Of a stretch of DNA of 13,424 nucleotides, positions 13,418-13,424 are shown piece by piece; within the stretch, counting starts at the first letter, position 1, and each line of letters opens with the position of its first letter. The notes under the pieces are model-generated. The model was not told where the DNA came from. It saw only the letters and a list, made by a program, of their open reading frames with translations, and made no database searches. The stretch is from the NCBI GenBank assembly GCA_030824175.1, contig JAVBYH010000393.1, forward strand, positions 1 through 13,424, written 5' to 3'. The DNA comes from Bacteroidota bacterium (GTDB lineage: Bacteria; Bacteroidota; Ignavibacteria; UBA10030; UBA8401). The position numbers were made by a program, and so were the translations under genes.

Positions 13418-13424
13418 ATCCGCT

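Overview
The window reads as ordinary chromosomal DNA from a GC-rich, free-living, Gram-negative bacterium of the FCB (Fibrobacteres-Chlorobi-Bacteroidetes) superphylum. The main clue is that two secreted proteins end in a type IX secretion (T9SS/Por) sorting domain with the YPNPFNPST motif. That wording is common in Ignavibacteria/Chlorobi-like and candidate-phylum relatives rather than in classical Bacteroides. A species cannot be named from the sequence. There are no rRNA or tRNA genes, integrases or complete insertion sequences.

Layout. (1) 1-557: the 3' part of an M29-type aminopeptidase gene, cut by the window edge. (2) 558-679: a non-coding stretch with two copies of a GTAG-headed palindromic repeat, one followed by a T-run like an intrinsic terminator. 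(3) 680-5217: a tight co-directional run, probably one operon: a DinB-like protein, a secreted metallophosphoesterase joined to a beta-propeller, a glutamate/aspartate symporter and a TauE/SafE-family permease. Gaps are 5, 18 and 3 bases. (4) 5265-7031: an exported S1/P1-nuclease / zinc phospholipase C-like enzyme with a T9SS sorting domain, preceded by a good sigma70-type promoter placed so that the message may be leaderless, then a transglutaminase-like protein. (5) 7095-9910: uvrB (nucleotide-excision repair) with its own promoter, then a ComF-like phosphoribosyltransferase behind two small hairpins. (6) 9969-10715, minus strand: an SGNH/GDSL hydrolase, convergent with comF, with a third palindrome copy between them. 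(7) 10847-13360: a large modular exported protein (lamin-tail, chitobiase-like, CotH kinase-like, InlB-like and T9SS sorting domains), followed by a fourth palindrome copy in the opposite orientation.

How the genes fit together. Several products act outside the cytoplasm: the phosphoesterase-propeller, the S1/P1-like hydrolase and the CotH protein. With the acidic amino-acid symporter and the aminopeptidase they suggest scavenging of phosphate, nucleotide, lipid or peptide material, but this is inference from families. The uvrB, comF and SGNH genes are housekeeping neighbours.

The most notable non-gene signal is the four-copy repeat with consensus TGTAGGGCGAAATGAT followed by ATTTCGCCC. It is confined to gene 3' flanks and has GTAG at the foot of its hairpin, the arrangement known for REP elements mobilised by RAYT (Y1) transposases. 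I see no defence system, CRISPR array or clearly new enzymatic system.
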